Below, piece after piece: positions 49,611-57,677 of a DNA stretch of 64,000 bases. How positions within the stretch are numbered: position 1 is the stretch's first letter; each line of letters opens with the position of its first letter. The stretch is from Palsa-295 sp963781105 (lineage in GTDB: Bacteria > Acidobacteriota > Terriglobia > Acidiferrales > UBA7541), in contig CAWAED010000003.1 in the NCBI GenBank assembly GCA_963781105.1, forward strand, positions 310,001 to 374,000. Reading direction: 5' to 3'. Below the pieces are notes generated by a model. That model was not told the origin of the DNA. It searched no databases and was given only the letters and a program-made list of their open reading frames with translations. The position numbers were made by a program, and so were the translations under genes.

Positions 49611-50249
49611 TTGCCTGTCGAAGTCCTAAAAATTTCTAATGATTCACCGGAAGATGATTTGGTGCGATACGCCGCAGGTTTCGTCAAACGCGGCAAAGTC
49701 GTCGGCATCCCCACCGACACCTTTTACGGCCTCTCAGTTGATCCCTTCAATCTCGCGTCCATCGAAGCCGTCTTTCGCGCCAAAGGCCGCCCGGAAACAA
49801 AAGCTCTCCCGATTCTAGTGAACTCGGTCGAACAGGCCGTCAGTCTCGTCCGCGACGTCCCCGATTGTTTCCTCGCGCTAGCAAATAAATTCTGGCCCGG
49901 TGGCCTCACTCTCGTAGTCGAAGCCACGCATCGCCTGCCGCTAAAAGTCACCGGCAACACCGGACGCGTCGCCCTGCGCTGGGCCAATTCCAAAGTTCCC
50001 TCCGCGCTCATCGAAGCAGTCGGCGGCCCCGTCACCGGCACCAGCGCCAATCTCTCCGGCTTTCCATCCTGCACCAGCGCTCAGCAGATCGTTAAGCAGT
50101 TAGGTGATCGCCTCCCGCTGATCCTCGATGCCGGCGACACCGGCGGCGTCCTCGCCTCCACAATCGTCCGCATCGACGGCGACAACTGGACACTGATCCG
50201 CGAAGGCGTAATCCCCGAAGAAGAAATTCAGAAAGCGCTCCATAGCTAA
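49611..50249 (+). CDS. tsaC: L-threonylcarbamoyladenylate synthase (TsaC/Sua5 family)
   Basis: A 212-residue YrdC-fold enzyme making threonylcarbamoyl-AMP for tRNA t6A. KVVGIPTDTFYGLSVDP, FRAKGRPETKALPILVNS, FWPGGLTLVVEA, VALRWANSKVPSALIEAVGGPVTGTSANLSG are all family motifs. TTG at 49611 is preferred because the family N-terminus begins here and a longer frame from 49467 overlaps the divergent methyltransferase start. No C-terminal Sua5 domain is present. Standalone here. Confidence 0.9.
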   Translation: MPVEVLKISNDSPEDDLVRYAAGFVKRGKVVGIPTDTFYGLSVDPFNLASIEAVFRAKGRPETKALPILVNSVEQAVSLVRDVPDCFLALANKFWPGGLTLVVEATHRLPLKVTGNTGRVALRWANSKVPSALIEAVGGPVTGTSANLSGFPSCTSAQQIVKQLGDRLPLILDAGDTGGVLASTIVRIDGDNWTLIREGVIPEEEIQKALHS

Positions 50250-50297
50250 CACTGTTCGTTCAGTGGTTGCATCTGTTCCTAGCGCGGTGATCATTCG

Positions 50298-50561
50298 ATG
50301 GGTCCTTGGCGGGTCAGCGTATTTTTTATCGCGGCTTTGCCGTTTGCTCTCGTCGCAAATGTCTGTGCTATTTTCATCTTTCTACGAATGAAGTCCGTCG
50401 GCTTCTCAGTAGGATTATGGCGGACGGTATTTAAGGATCTCTTTCTGTACGGTGGGTATTGGAATATTGCGCCGAAGCGAAACTGGTCGAGAGCGCCAAT
50501 AATCATCGGCGCTTTATGTCTCGTTGTTGCGATTATATTGGTGTTGCTTGCGGCATTTTGA
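50298..50561 (+). CDS. small hypothetical membrane protein
   Basis: An 87-residue protein with two membrane helices (about residues 5-29 and 66-87) around a short basic loop. No family recognised. Base composition is visibly more AT-rich than neighbours, with AT-ending codons. It stands alone between tsaC and a convergent solute-binding protein gene, so recent acquisition is possible. Confidence 0.5.
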   Translation: MGPWRVSVFFIAALPFALVANVCAIFIFLRMKSVGFSVGLWRTVFKDLFLYGGYWNIAPKRNWSRAPIIIGALCLVVAIILVLLAAF

Positions 50562-50614
50562 TGAATAGAAGATTCCGTTTCGGCCGGCACGCAGGACTGT
50601 CTGTTTCGGAGTGG

Positions 50615-52132
50615 TCACTTTAGAAATGCCGTATCCAAAAAACCGTAATCCCCGCTAGGCGCCAACTCTATCCCCGCCAACCTCTCCCGATGCACGCAAA
50701 CATTATCCAGATACCAGAGGTTGATGTACGGCTCATCCACCGCCGCAATTTTCTGTATCTGCGAAAACAGAACCTTACGCTTCTCCTGGTCCATCTCCAC
50801 CCGCGCCTGATCTAGCAAGGCGTCAAGCTGCGGATTGCGATAGTGCCCGCGGTTATAGCCATCAGGCGGCATCTTTTTCGAGCTAAAGGCAGCCTCAAAA
50901 AGATCCGGGTCGTTATTGCCGCCTACCCAGCGCAGTGAATAGATCTGGAAGCTTCCGCGCGTGACGTCGGAATAGAATGTCGCAAATTCCATAGGCCGAA
51001 GCTGCAATGCCACACCCACGCGCTTCCACTGATCCGCAATCGCTTCGCTCAAAAGGCGCGTGGATTCATCCGTCGAAGTCTTCAACGTCAAATGCATCCG
51101 CACGCCACCCGCTCCCCGCGGATAACCGGCAGCATCGAGCAATTGCTCGGCGCGCGCCGGATCATAGTCGTACTGCTGCACGTTGGGCTCAAACGCCCAA
51201 TGGCTAGGCGGCAATAAACTCGACGCGGGCCGCGCTTGCCCGCGCAGCAAATATTTGATGATCGTCGCCCGGTCGGTCGCATAAGCCAAAGCCTGCCGCA
51301 CATCGCGCTTCGCGAGAATCGGGTCATCGAAATTGAACGCCAGATACGCCAACATTGTTCCCGGCTGCTGCTCGGCCACCAGTCCGTGCTCTTTCGCGAG
51401 AGTGACCGCCATATCCGGCGTCAAAGAATTGATCGTCGCATCCGCCGACCCCTTGCGTAGCTCGAGCGCCCGCACCAAAGCATCCGGCACAATCCGCAGA
51501 TGCAAGCTCGCGATCTTCGGCGCTCCGCCAAAATAATCATCATTGCGCGCCAAGACGACTTCTTCATCCGTAGTAGCGCTCACAAAGCGAAAAGGCCCTG
51601 TCCCAATCGGATGCCGCGACATTTCCGCCCCAGCCCCGCGCGGCACAATGCCGATCGCTGGCGCCGTCAAATCCCACAGCATCGACGCATACGGCTCGGT
51701 CAGATGAAACACGACGGTTGCATCATCGCGTGCTTCCACCGATCTCACCAATTTGAACGAGCCACGCTTAGGAGTCTTGATCGCACCGGAAAGGATCGAA
51801 TCAAACGTGTACTTTACATCAGCGGAAGTTAGCGGTCGCCCATCGTGAAATTTCACCCCATGCCGCAAATGAAACACGTAAGTCACCGGATCAGGCGTAT
51901 CCCAAGATTCCGCCAGATCCGGCACCACTTTCATCTTCTCGTCGTGTCCCACCAAGCTGGAAAAAATCAACCCATCAATATGTTCGGAATACCCATCCGC
52001 CCCAATACGCGGATCAAGATTCGTAGGCGCCGCCTCAATCAGGAAATTCACAGTGCTGGAATCCGCGGAAGTTTTCGGGGAAGCGCAGCCGGCACAGAGC
52101 GCGGTTACAAATATCACCACCGCCGCAAACAT
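50615..52132 (-). CDS. family-5 solute-binding lipoprotein (peptide type), orphan
   Basis: A 505-residue periplasmic binding lipoprotein: lipobox ALCAGC (Cys near residue 16), then SBP_bac_5 features, PTNLDPRIGADGYSEHIDGLIFSSLVG, LAESWDTPDPVTYVFHLRHGVKFHDGRPLTSADVKYTFDSI and RHPIGTGPFRFVS. These capture oligopeptides, or murein peptides in MppA. ATG 52132 is chosen; the frame upstream overlaps anmK and encodes a Arg-run with no family likeness. No ABC permease or ATPase is nearby. It follows anmK by 19 bases on the same strand, suggesting cell-wall recycling (inference). Confidence 0.88.
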   Translation of the reverse strand: MFAAVVIFVTALCAGCASPKTSADSSTVNFLIEAAPTNLDPRIGADGYSEHIDGLIFSSLVGHDEKMKVVPDLAESWDTPDPVTYVFHLRHGVKFHDGRPLTSADVKYTFDSILSGAIKTPKRGSFKLVRSVEARDDATVVFHLTEPYASMLWDLTAPAIGIVPRGAGAEMSRHPIGTGPFRFVSATTDEEVVLARNDDYFGGAPKIASLHLRIVPDALVRALELRKGSADATINSLTPDMAVTLAKEHGLVAEQQPGTMLAYLAFNFDDPILAKRDVRQALAYATDRATIIKYLLRGQARPASSLLPPSHWAFEPNVQQYDYDPARAEQLLDAAGYPRGAGGVRMHLTLKTSTDESTRLLSEAIADQWKRVGVALQLRPMEFATFYSDVTRGSFQIYSLRWVGGNNDPDLFEAAFSSKKMPPDGYNRGHYRNPQLDALLDQARVEMDQEKRKVLFSQIQKIAAVDEPYINLWYLDNVCVHRERLAGIELAPSGDYGFLDTAFLK

Positions 52133-52151
52133 GAACGGCGCCAGTTGCTTC

Positions 52152-53321
52152 CTAGCGCGCGTGGCCGTGCACCAGTTTCCCAAGAATTGCCGGGCGCTTT
52201 GCCCCTGTAGCCGAAGGCAAATTATTCGCCCGCTCATGAAACGATTCGTAAGCCAAAATCGCAAACGCAAACGCCTCCTTCGCCTCCGCCGGCACTCCAA
52301 ACCGCGCCGACCCCACAATCTCAATCCCCGGCAAAGCCGCCCCCAGTTGCGCCATCAACAAGGGATTCTTCGTCCCGCCGCCCGCCACAATCAATTCATT
52401 CACATGCGCCCGCGGAAAAATAAATCGCCGGAACGCATCCGCAATCGAAAGCGCCGTAAAAATCGTCGCCGTCCGCACCAGATCCTCCGGCCGCGCCCGC
52501 CACTTTTTCGCCCACTCCAATAATTTCCGGGCGTATTCCTGCCCAAATTGCTCGCGCCCCGCCGTCTTCGGCGGCGCCTGCCGCAAATAACGATGCCGCA
52601 GCATCTCGTCCAGCAAAGGACGTATCACGCGCCCCCGCAATCCGATCCGTGCGTCTTTGTCGTATAACTTCCGCCCACCGGAAACGCTGCTCACCAGCGC
52701 GTCAATCACCATGTTCCCCGGCCCGGTATCAAACGCCAGCACATCCTCCACCCGCGCCCCAGCCGGAATCAAAGTGACGTTCGCAATCCCGCCAATATTC
52801 AGTGCCACGCGCCCAAGCTTACGATGGCGGTAAAGCAAATAATCAACGAACGGCACCAAGGGAGCCCCTTGCCCTCCCGCTGCCATATCTGCGGGACGAA
52901 AATCCCCAATCGTCGTCACGCCGGTCCGCGCCGCAACAATCCCCGGCTCCCCGATCTGCAAAGTCGAACTAACGTGCCGCGCCCCCAAAAATCGCGAAGC
53001 CGCTCCCTGATGATAAATTGTCTGCCCGTGCGACCCGATCAACTCCAGTTTCTCGGACGGCAATCGCCAGCGCTCACAAGCCGCAAGAGCCGCGGCCGCA
53101 AACTCCTCGCCAATCAAAAAATTAAGCTGGCTAATCTCGGCAGTTGTAGTCGCTCCGCCGTTCGCCAAACGCAAAATTGCCTGCCGCACCCGCACAGGGA
53201 ATTGCGCATGATAATGTCCTTCAAGTTTTGCGGAAATCGCAGGAGGCGCCCCGGAAACACGTACCAAAGCGGCATCAATGCCGTCGGCGGATGTCCCGGA
53301 CATCATTCCCAGTACCAGCAT
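52152..53321 (-). CDS. anmK: anhydro-N-acetylmuramic acid kinase AnmK
   Basis: A 389-residue sugar kinase of the hexokinase/Hsp70 fold that cleaves and phosphorylates 1,6-anhydroMurNAc from peptidoglycan turnover. LVLGMMSGTSADGIDAALV (phosphate 1), IGSHGQTIYHQ, GDFRPADMAAGGQGAPLVPFVDYLL, LNIGGIANVTLIP and FDTGPGNMVIDALV are family signatures, as is ELIVAGGGTKNPLLM. It leads a two-gene operon with the solute-binding lipoprotein. Confidence 0.95.
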   Translation of the reverse strand: MLVLGMMSGTSADGIDAALVRVSGAPPAISAKLEGHYHAQFPVRVRQAILRLANGGATTTAEISQLNFLIGEEFAAAALAACERWRLPSEKLELIGSHGQTIYHQGAASRFLGARHVSSTLQIGEPGIVAARTGVTTIGDFRPADMAAGGQGAPLVPFVDYLLYRHRKLGRVALNIGGIANVTLIPAGARVEDVLAFDTGPGNMVIDALVSSVSGGRKLYDKDARIGLRGRVIRPLLDEMLRHRYLRQAPPKTAGREQFGQEYARKLLEWAKKWRARPEDLVRTATIFTALSIADAFRRFIFPRAHVNELIVAGGGTKNPLLMAQLGAALPGIEIVGSARFGVPAEAKEAFAFAILAYESFHERANNLPSATGAKRPAILGKLVHGHAR

Positions 53322-53416
53322 CGCTAAACCGAGTCTAGAAGCCCCGTGCGGTCATTGACAACCGCGAATTAACCGAAGGTCTACACATCGCCACCAGGAC
53401 GCTCCTCAGCGGCGGT

Positions 53417-53470
53417 TTTGTAGCGGCGCACTTCAGTGCGCCATCGATGCGAGTCCACAAAACGATGGCC
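53417..53470. repeat. family B hairpin, bipartite copy
   Basis: TTTGTAGC, GGCGCACTTCAGTGCGCC (53425-53442), then GCCATCG pairing with CGATGGC at 53463-53469. Between anmK and mutS on the opposite orientation to both genes. Confidence 0.82.
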
Positions 53471-53538
53471 GAAGCATCCCGATCGAAGCGCCCGCATTTT
53501 CTGGGAGGAGTGCGGGAGCTTGCTCTCGCCTGTTACAA

Positions 53539-53556
53539 GGCGAGGCTTGCCTCGCC
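53539..53556. repeat. hairpin repeat GGCGAGGCTTGCCTCGCC
   Basis: An 8-bp stem with TT centre, preceded by a smaller inverted repeat GGGAGCTTGCTCTC at 53514. Same general style as family B. Confidence 0.6.
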
Positions 53557-53614
53557 GAAAAAATCCACAGCTAAAACCCAGCCGTTGGCGAAGAATTCTG
53601 CGTCACACACGCAA

Positions 53615-56431
53615 CTACGCCAACTGCTTCTGCAAAGCCGCCAACAAATTCATAGCCTCCAACGGCGTCAACTTATTCAAATCCGCCCCGCGTATCGCAT
53701 CCAAAACCGACTCATCTATCGCCGTAAAACTAGTCTGCCGCGCCACCGCCGCGCCATCCGCAGCAGCCCCCGGCGACAACTCCAAACTCAACTTCTCCTC
53801 GCTCTGTTCATGCCTCCGCAAAATCTCCCGCGCCCGCGCAATCACGTCATTCGGCAAACCCGCCAATCGCGCCACCTCAATCCCATAACTCTTATTCGCG
53901 CTCCCAGGCTCCACGCGCCGCAAAAACACAATCTCGCTCCCCGCCTCCTGCACCGACACATGCACGTTCCGCACGCCCGGCAAAAGCTGCTCCAGCTCCG
54001 TCAACTCATGATAGTGCGTAGCAAACAAAGTCCGCGGCCGCGCCCCCGAATGCAAAGCCTCCACCACCGCCCAAGCGATCGAAAGCCCGTCGAACGTCGC
54101 CGTCCCGCGCCCCACTTCATCCAGCAGCACCAAACTAGCCGCCGTAGCAGTATTCAAAATCGCCGCCACCTCGCTCATCTCCACCAAAAATGTAGACCTT
54201 CCCCGAGCCAGGTTATCCGAAGCCCCAATCCGCGTAAAAACGCGATCCAGCAAAGGCAATTTCGCCTGCACCGCCGGCACAAACGATCCCATCTGGGCCA
54301 GAATCGCAATCAAGGCCGCTTGCCGCAAATAAGTGGACTTGCCGCCCATGTTCGGCCCGGTAATCAGCAAAAGAAATTGCGCCTCATCGTCCAGATACAA
54401 ATCATTCGGCACAAACCTCTCGCCGCGCTCCTCCAAAAGTTTTTCAATCACCGGATGCCGCCCACCCGCGATCATCAGCACGCCACGCTTACCCCTCTTC
54501 GCCAGCGTCTTGTCCGTGAATTCGGGACGCGTGTAATTCCTCGTCGCTGCAATCCGCGCAAAATTCACCAGCACATCGAGCTGTGCAATCGCCGCAGCCG
54601 TCCGCCGCAAGCGTCCCGCCTCTCGCGCGATGCCTTCGCGAATCTCCGCATAAAGTCGCCGCTCAATCGCCAGCACGCGCTCTTCCGCGGAAAGAACCTT
54701 CTGCTCGTGCTCCTTCAATTCGCTGGAAGTAAACCGCTCCGCGTTCACCAAAGTCTGCTTGCGCTCATAGTCCGCCGGAGCCAAATGCAAATTGGCCTTC
54801 GAAATCTCAATGTAGAATCCAAAAATCTGGTTGTAGCGAATCTTCAGCGACGCAATCCCGGTCCGCTTCCGCTCCCGCTCTTCCATCGAAGCGATAATTT
54901 GCCGCCCCTTCTTGGTAATGTCGTGCAATTCATCAAGTTCGGCGTCGAAGCCTCGGCGAATCACGCCGGGATCGCTGGGCAAAGCCGGGGGATCATCCGC
55001 AATCCCGCGCGCAATCGTGTCTCGGACGTCCGTCATCTCGTCCAGCTCTTCATGCAGTAAAGAAAGCCGCGAGCCGTCCGGAGCGACGCCGGGAAGGGAA
55101 GATGAGGCCGCTTCGGGGCCAGCAGTCGCAGAAGAAATTGCCGTCGCCAAAATTCGCCGCAGCGGCGGAATTCGCTCCAGCGATCCGCGCAAAGCAAGCA
55201 AATCCCGCGGCGTAGCCACGCCCAAAGTCACGCGGCTGGTAAGCCGCTCCAAATCCAAAATCCCTTCAAGCGTCCGATGTATCTCCTCGCGCGCCACGGT
55301 TTGCGCCCGCAATTCGGCAACAGCGTCGAGTCGCGCCTCAATCTCCTCCAGCGCAATCTCCGGACGCAAAATCCACCCGCGCAATAAACGCGCTCCCATC
55401 CCCGTAGCCGTATCGTCAATCGCGCGTAGCAAAGTCGCGGAAGCATCGTCGCCAGTCGAAGTCTCCACCAATTCCAGATTCCGCGCGGTAACCGCATCCA
55501 AAATCATCGCCTCCTGCTGCTCGTAATAGGCGATGCGATCCAGATGCTCCAGCCCCGCCCCCGCCGGACGCAAAGAGGGAATCACAGCCGAATCCTCCGG
55601 CGACCGCGCCCCGATCGCCGAAGTCTCGCGCAAATAATGCACCAGCGCTCCAGCAGCAGCCGTAGCCTGCGCGTGTCCCACTAATCCAAATCCTTCCAAA
55701 GCCGCCACGCGAAAATGTTCTTCCAGAATCCGCGCGGCATAATTCGCCTCGAAAACCCAATCATCCAGCCGCGTCTCAACGGCCCCCAACCCATCCATCT
55801 CCGCCGGCACATTCACCGGAAAAAGCGTCGCGGGACGCGCCAAGAGCACTTCCCGTGGCCGCAAAATCCCCAATTCATCGCGCAAACGCACCTCGGCCTT
55901 ATCGCCGCAAAATTCTGTAGCGCGAAATTCTCCGGTAGAAAGATCCACAAACGCGAGCCCGATCGCAGCCTCCGCACCGCGCGCCCCGGCACGCCCAGCG
56001 CCGGCTCCCGCAGCAGCTCCCGCCGCGGCACTCCGCGCCACCGCCGCCAGAAAATTATTTTCCTTCGCGTCCACCAAACCCGCGCCGCCGGCCGTCCCCG
56101 GCGTCAACACTCGAATCACTTCGCGCCGCACAATCTTCTTGCCCGGCCCCGGCACTTCCATCTGTTCGCAAATCGCCACCTTGTGGCCTGCCCGAATCAG
56201 CCGCGCGATGTAATTCTCCGCGGCGTGATAAGGCACCCCGCACATCGGCACCGCCTGCCCCTTTTCTTTATTCCGCGCGGTCAAAGTGATTTGCAAAATC
56301 TTCGAAGCCACCACGGCGTCGTCGTAGAAAAGTTCGTAGAAATCGCCCAAGCGGAAAAGCAGCAAGGCCGCCGGATGCTGTTTCTTGACGGCATGATACT
56401 GCTGCATCAATGGGGTTGTAGGTTCAGTCAT
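53615..56431 (-). CDS. mutS: DNA mismatch repair protein MutS
   Basis: A 938-residue mismatch recognition ATPase. The N-terminal mismatch-binding domain has LLLFRLGDFYELFYDDA with the Phe-x-Glu wedge (FYE). The lever/clamp region is central, and the ATPase domain has GPNMGGKSTYLRQAALI (Walker A), RSTFLVEMSEVAAILNTA, LVLLDEVGRGTATFDG (Walker B) and FATHYHEL. It is somewhat longer than usual (850-880), with Ala/Gly-rich insertions near residues 140-160 and 425-445. ATG 56431 starts MTEPTTPLMQQY. mutL is not in the window. Confidence 0.96.
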   Translation of the reverse strand: MTEPTTPLMQQYHAVKKQHPAALLLFRLGDFYELFYDDAVVASKILQITLTARNKEKGQAVPMCGVPYHAAENYIARLIRAGHKVAICEQMEVPGPGKKIVRREVIRVLTPGTAGGAGLVDAKENNFLAAVARSAAAGAAAGAGAGRAGARGAEAAIGLAFVDLSTGEFRATEFCGDKAEVRLRDELGILRPREVLLARPATLFPVNVPAEMDGLGAVETRLDDWVFEANYAARILEEHFRVAALEGFGLVGHAQATAAAGALVHYLRETSAIGARSPEDSAVIPSLRPAGAGLEHLDRIAYYEQQEAMILDAVTARNLELVETSTGDDASATLLRAIDDTATGMGARLLRGWILRPEIALEEIEARLDAVAELRAQTVAREEIHRTLEGILDLERLTSRVTLGVATPRDLLALRGSLERIPPLRRILATAISSATAGPEAASSSLPGVAPDGSRLSLLHEELDEMTDVRDTIARGIADDPPALPSDPGVIRRGFDAELDELHDITKKGRQIIASMEERERKRTGIASLKIRYNQIFGFYIEISKANLHLAPADYERKQTLVNAERFTSSELKEHEQKVLSAEERVLAIERRLYAEIREGIAREAGRLRRTAAAIAQLDVLVNFARIAATRNYTRPEFTDKTLAKRGKRGVLMIAGGRHPVIEKLLEERGERFVPNDLYLDDEAQFLLLITGPNMGGKSTYLRQAALIAILAQMGSFVPAVQAKLPLLDRVFTRIGASDNLARGRSTFLVEMSEVAAILNTATAASLVLLDEVGRGTATFDGLSIAWAVVEALHSGARPRTLFATHYHELTELEQLLPGVRNVHVSVQEAGSEIVFLRRVEPGSANKSYGIEVARLAGLPNDVIARAREILRRHEQSEEKLSLELSPGAAADGAAVARQTSFTAIDESVLDAIRGADLNKLTPLEAMNLLAALQKQLA

Positions 56432-56577
56432 GAATGCAAACCGCGCGCCGCGAAGACCGTTACACAATGCCTGAACACAATCGTCAGCCGATCGCGAGCG
56501 TCGGCAGCGTTTCGATTATGCTGGCTCGCCCGCGCCTTTGGCAACATCGCCCGCAGCACCACGCGCGACACTTGCCT

Positions 56578-56583
56578 TATACT
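56578..56583 (+). promoter_or_regulatory. -10 box giving a nearly leaderless CYTH transcript
   Basis: TATACT ends 5 bases before the ATG at 56589, so transcription from it would begin at or next to the start codon. No convincing -35. Confidence 0.35.
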
Positions 56584-56588
56584 TCTCC

Positions 56589-57218
56589 ATGCCTCAACCG
56601 CAGAAAACAAACAGCGAAATCGAGATCAAGCTCCCCGTCACCGACCCACACACCACGATCCGCGCCATAAAAGCACTAGGCGCCACTTCTCACGGCCGCA
56701 CGTTCGAATCCAACACCCTCTACGACACGCCCCATTCCGATCTACGCAACAGCGGCCGACTTCTCCGCGTCCGCACCGAATCCGCAGCTCCAGGATTGAC
56801 CCGCACCCACAGCACCCGCGTCCACCGCGTAGTCCTCACGTCCAAGGCTCCCTCGCGGCAGCACAGCGCCAGCCGGAAGAATCGCCGTTACAAAGAACGT
56901 GCCGAAAGGGAAGTAGTCGCCAGCGACCGTCCCCACAATTGGCCCGCCGAGCTCGCGCGCCTCGGCTTTGAACCCGCCTTCCGCTACGAAAAGTACCGCA
57001 CCAGTTTCCGCCTTCGCGGCCTCCACCTGGACCTGGATGAAACACCCGTTGGCATCTTCCTCGAACTCGAAGGCCGGCCCGCCGCAATCGAGCGCGTTGC
57101 CCGCGCCCTCGGCTACACTCCTGCCATGTACATTCGTGGCACATATTGGGACGTCTACGCGGCCGATTGCCGCCGCCACAACCGCAAGCCCGGCAATATG
57201 GTATTTCCCAAAAAATAA
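56589..57218 (+). CDS. CYTH-domain protein (CyaB/ThTPase-like)
   Basis: A 209-residue CYTH protein. EIEIK at residues 11-15 is the ExExK motif at the start of the tunnel fold; TLYDTPHSDLRNSGRLLRVR, RYKERAEREV, RYEKYRTSFRLRGLHLDLDETPVGIFLELEG follow in order and supply the acidic and basic residues that bind metal and triphosphate. Members act as class IV adenylate cyclases, thiamine triphosphatases or inorganic triphosphatases. ATG 56589 is preferred over 56538 because the motif then sits at the usual distance. Activity cannot be chosen from sequence. Confidence 0.88.
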   Translation: MPQPQKTNSEIEIKLPVTDPHTTIRAIKALGATSHGRTFESNTLYDTPHSDLRNSGRLLRVRTESAAPGLTRTHSTRVHRVVLTSKAPSRQHSASRKNRRYKERAEREVVASDRPHNWPAELARLGFEPAFRYEKYRTSFRLRGLHLDLDETPVGIFLELEGRPAAIERVARALGYTPAMYIRGTYWDVYAADCRRHNRKPGNMVFPKK

Positions 57219-57242
57219 ATCGCGCGAAACCGAACTCTGTGC

Positions 57243-57271
57243 TTGACAAACTTTACGTCTGCATTTACTAG
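57243..57271 (+). promoter_or_regulatory. possible promoter of the MgtE_N/CBS leader
   Basis: TTGACA (57243-57248) is perfect; the -10 at 57266-57271 (TACTAG, 17-base spacer) is poor. Start point near 57278. Confidence 0.4.
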
Positions 57272-57277
57272 TCAATT

Positions 57278-57513
57278 CGGACATTAGCGCAACGCAATGG
57301 AGCTGCCGTCCAAATCGGAACCGGGAAGTAGCCGCCGCCCCCGTCACGTTGGCAATCCTCAGCCGGGGCACGGAACTTCCCACGCTGTATCGGTTCGCTG
57401 CACCTGCAATGCGCGCAGGGACAGGGAGGCGAGGCCCGGCCTGCAGTAAACGAAGGGCGAATTTCACAAGCCCGAGGCCGGTCAACCAAGCCGGTCCCCG
57501 GGCATTTTTTTTT
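57278..57513 (+). ncRNA. structured leader with terminator, candidate riboswitch upstream of the metal-homeostasis pair
   Basis: The 459-base gap 57219-57677 has no gene. It holds a structured segment: GGGAAGT near 57323 pairs with ACTTCCC near 57375, enclosing an inner CCCCG/CGGGG stem. A further GC-rich region follows, then a hairpin (GCCCG...CGGGC with inner GGCCGG/CCGGTC) at 57470-57503 and nine T. The order promoter, folded region, terminator, gene for a metal-sensing protein fits a transcription-attenuating riboswitch. GGAAGTAGCC and CGTCACG loosely recall the Mn-sensing yybP-ykoY class; the M-box consensus is not seen. Class unassigned. Confidence 0.45.
57470..57513 (+). terminator. 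intrinsic terminator in the leader of the MgtE_N/CBS gene
   Basis: Outer stem GCCCG/CGGGC, inner stem GGCCGG/CCGGTC (one G-T pair), loop TCAACCAAG, then A and nine T. It lies before, not after, a gene on its strand; alternatively it ends the CYTH transcript 250 bases upstream. Confidence 0.75.
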
Positions 57514-57540
57514 GCCGTGTCACCGGCGCTTCTTGCGTGT

Positions 57541-57600
57541 TGTCATCCCGCTTGCCCTGAGTGCCGTAGCGAAGGGAGCGCAGCGAAGGATCTCTCTTCG
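57541..57600. repeat. interspersed repeat family A, long form
   Basis: TGTCATCCCGCTTGCCCTGA, GTGCCGTAGCGAAGGGAGCG, CAGCGAAGGATCTCTCTTCG: the complete long form. Confidence 0.85.
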
Positions 57601-57677
57601 CCTTCGCCACCGTCGAGCAAGATTTGGTCGCGGCCGCCTTTGTTCAGGCGCGAACCGCCCGCAGTAAAGGAGTCACC

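Noticed and set aside
53447..55060. A 537-codon open frame on the + strand opposite mutS
   Set aside because: The minus strand encodes MutS with all ATPase motifs. The + frame gives Arg/His/Pro/Gln-rich text with no fold, as expected for the antisense of a GC-rich gene.
57278..57470. M-box (ykoK) magnesium riboswitch
   Set aside because: Looked for because the next gene has MgtE_N and CBS domains, but the conserved GGTGAGGCTCCT-type element of the M-box is not present. Left as unassigned leader.
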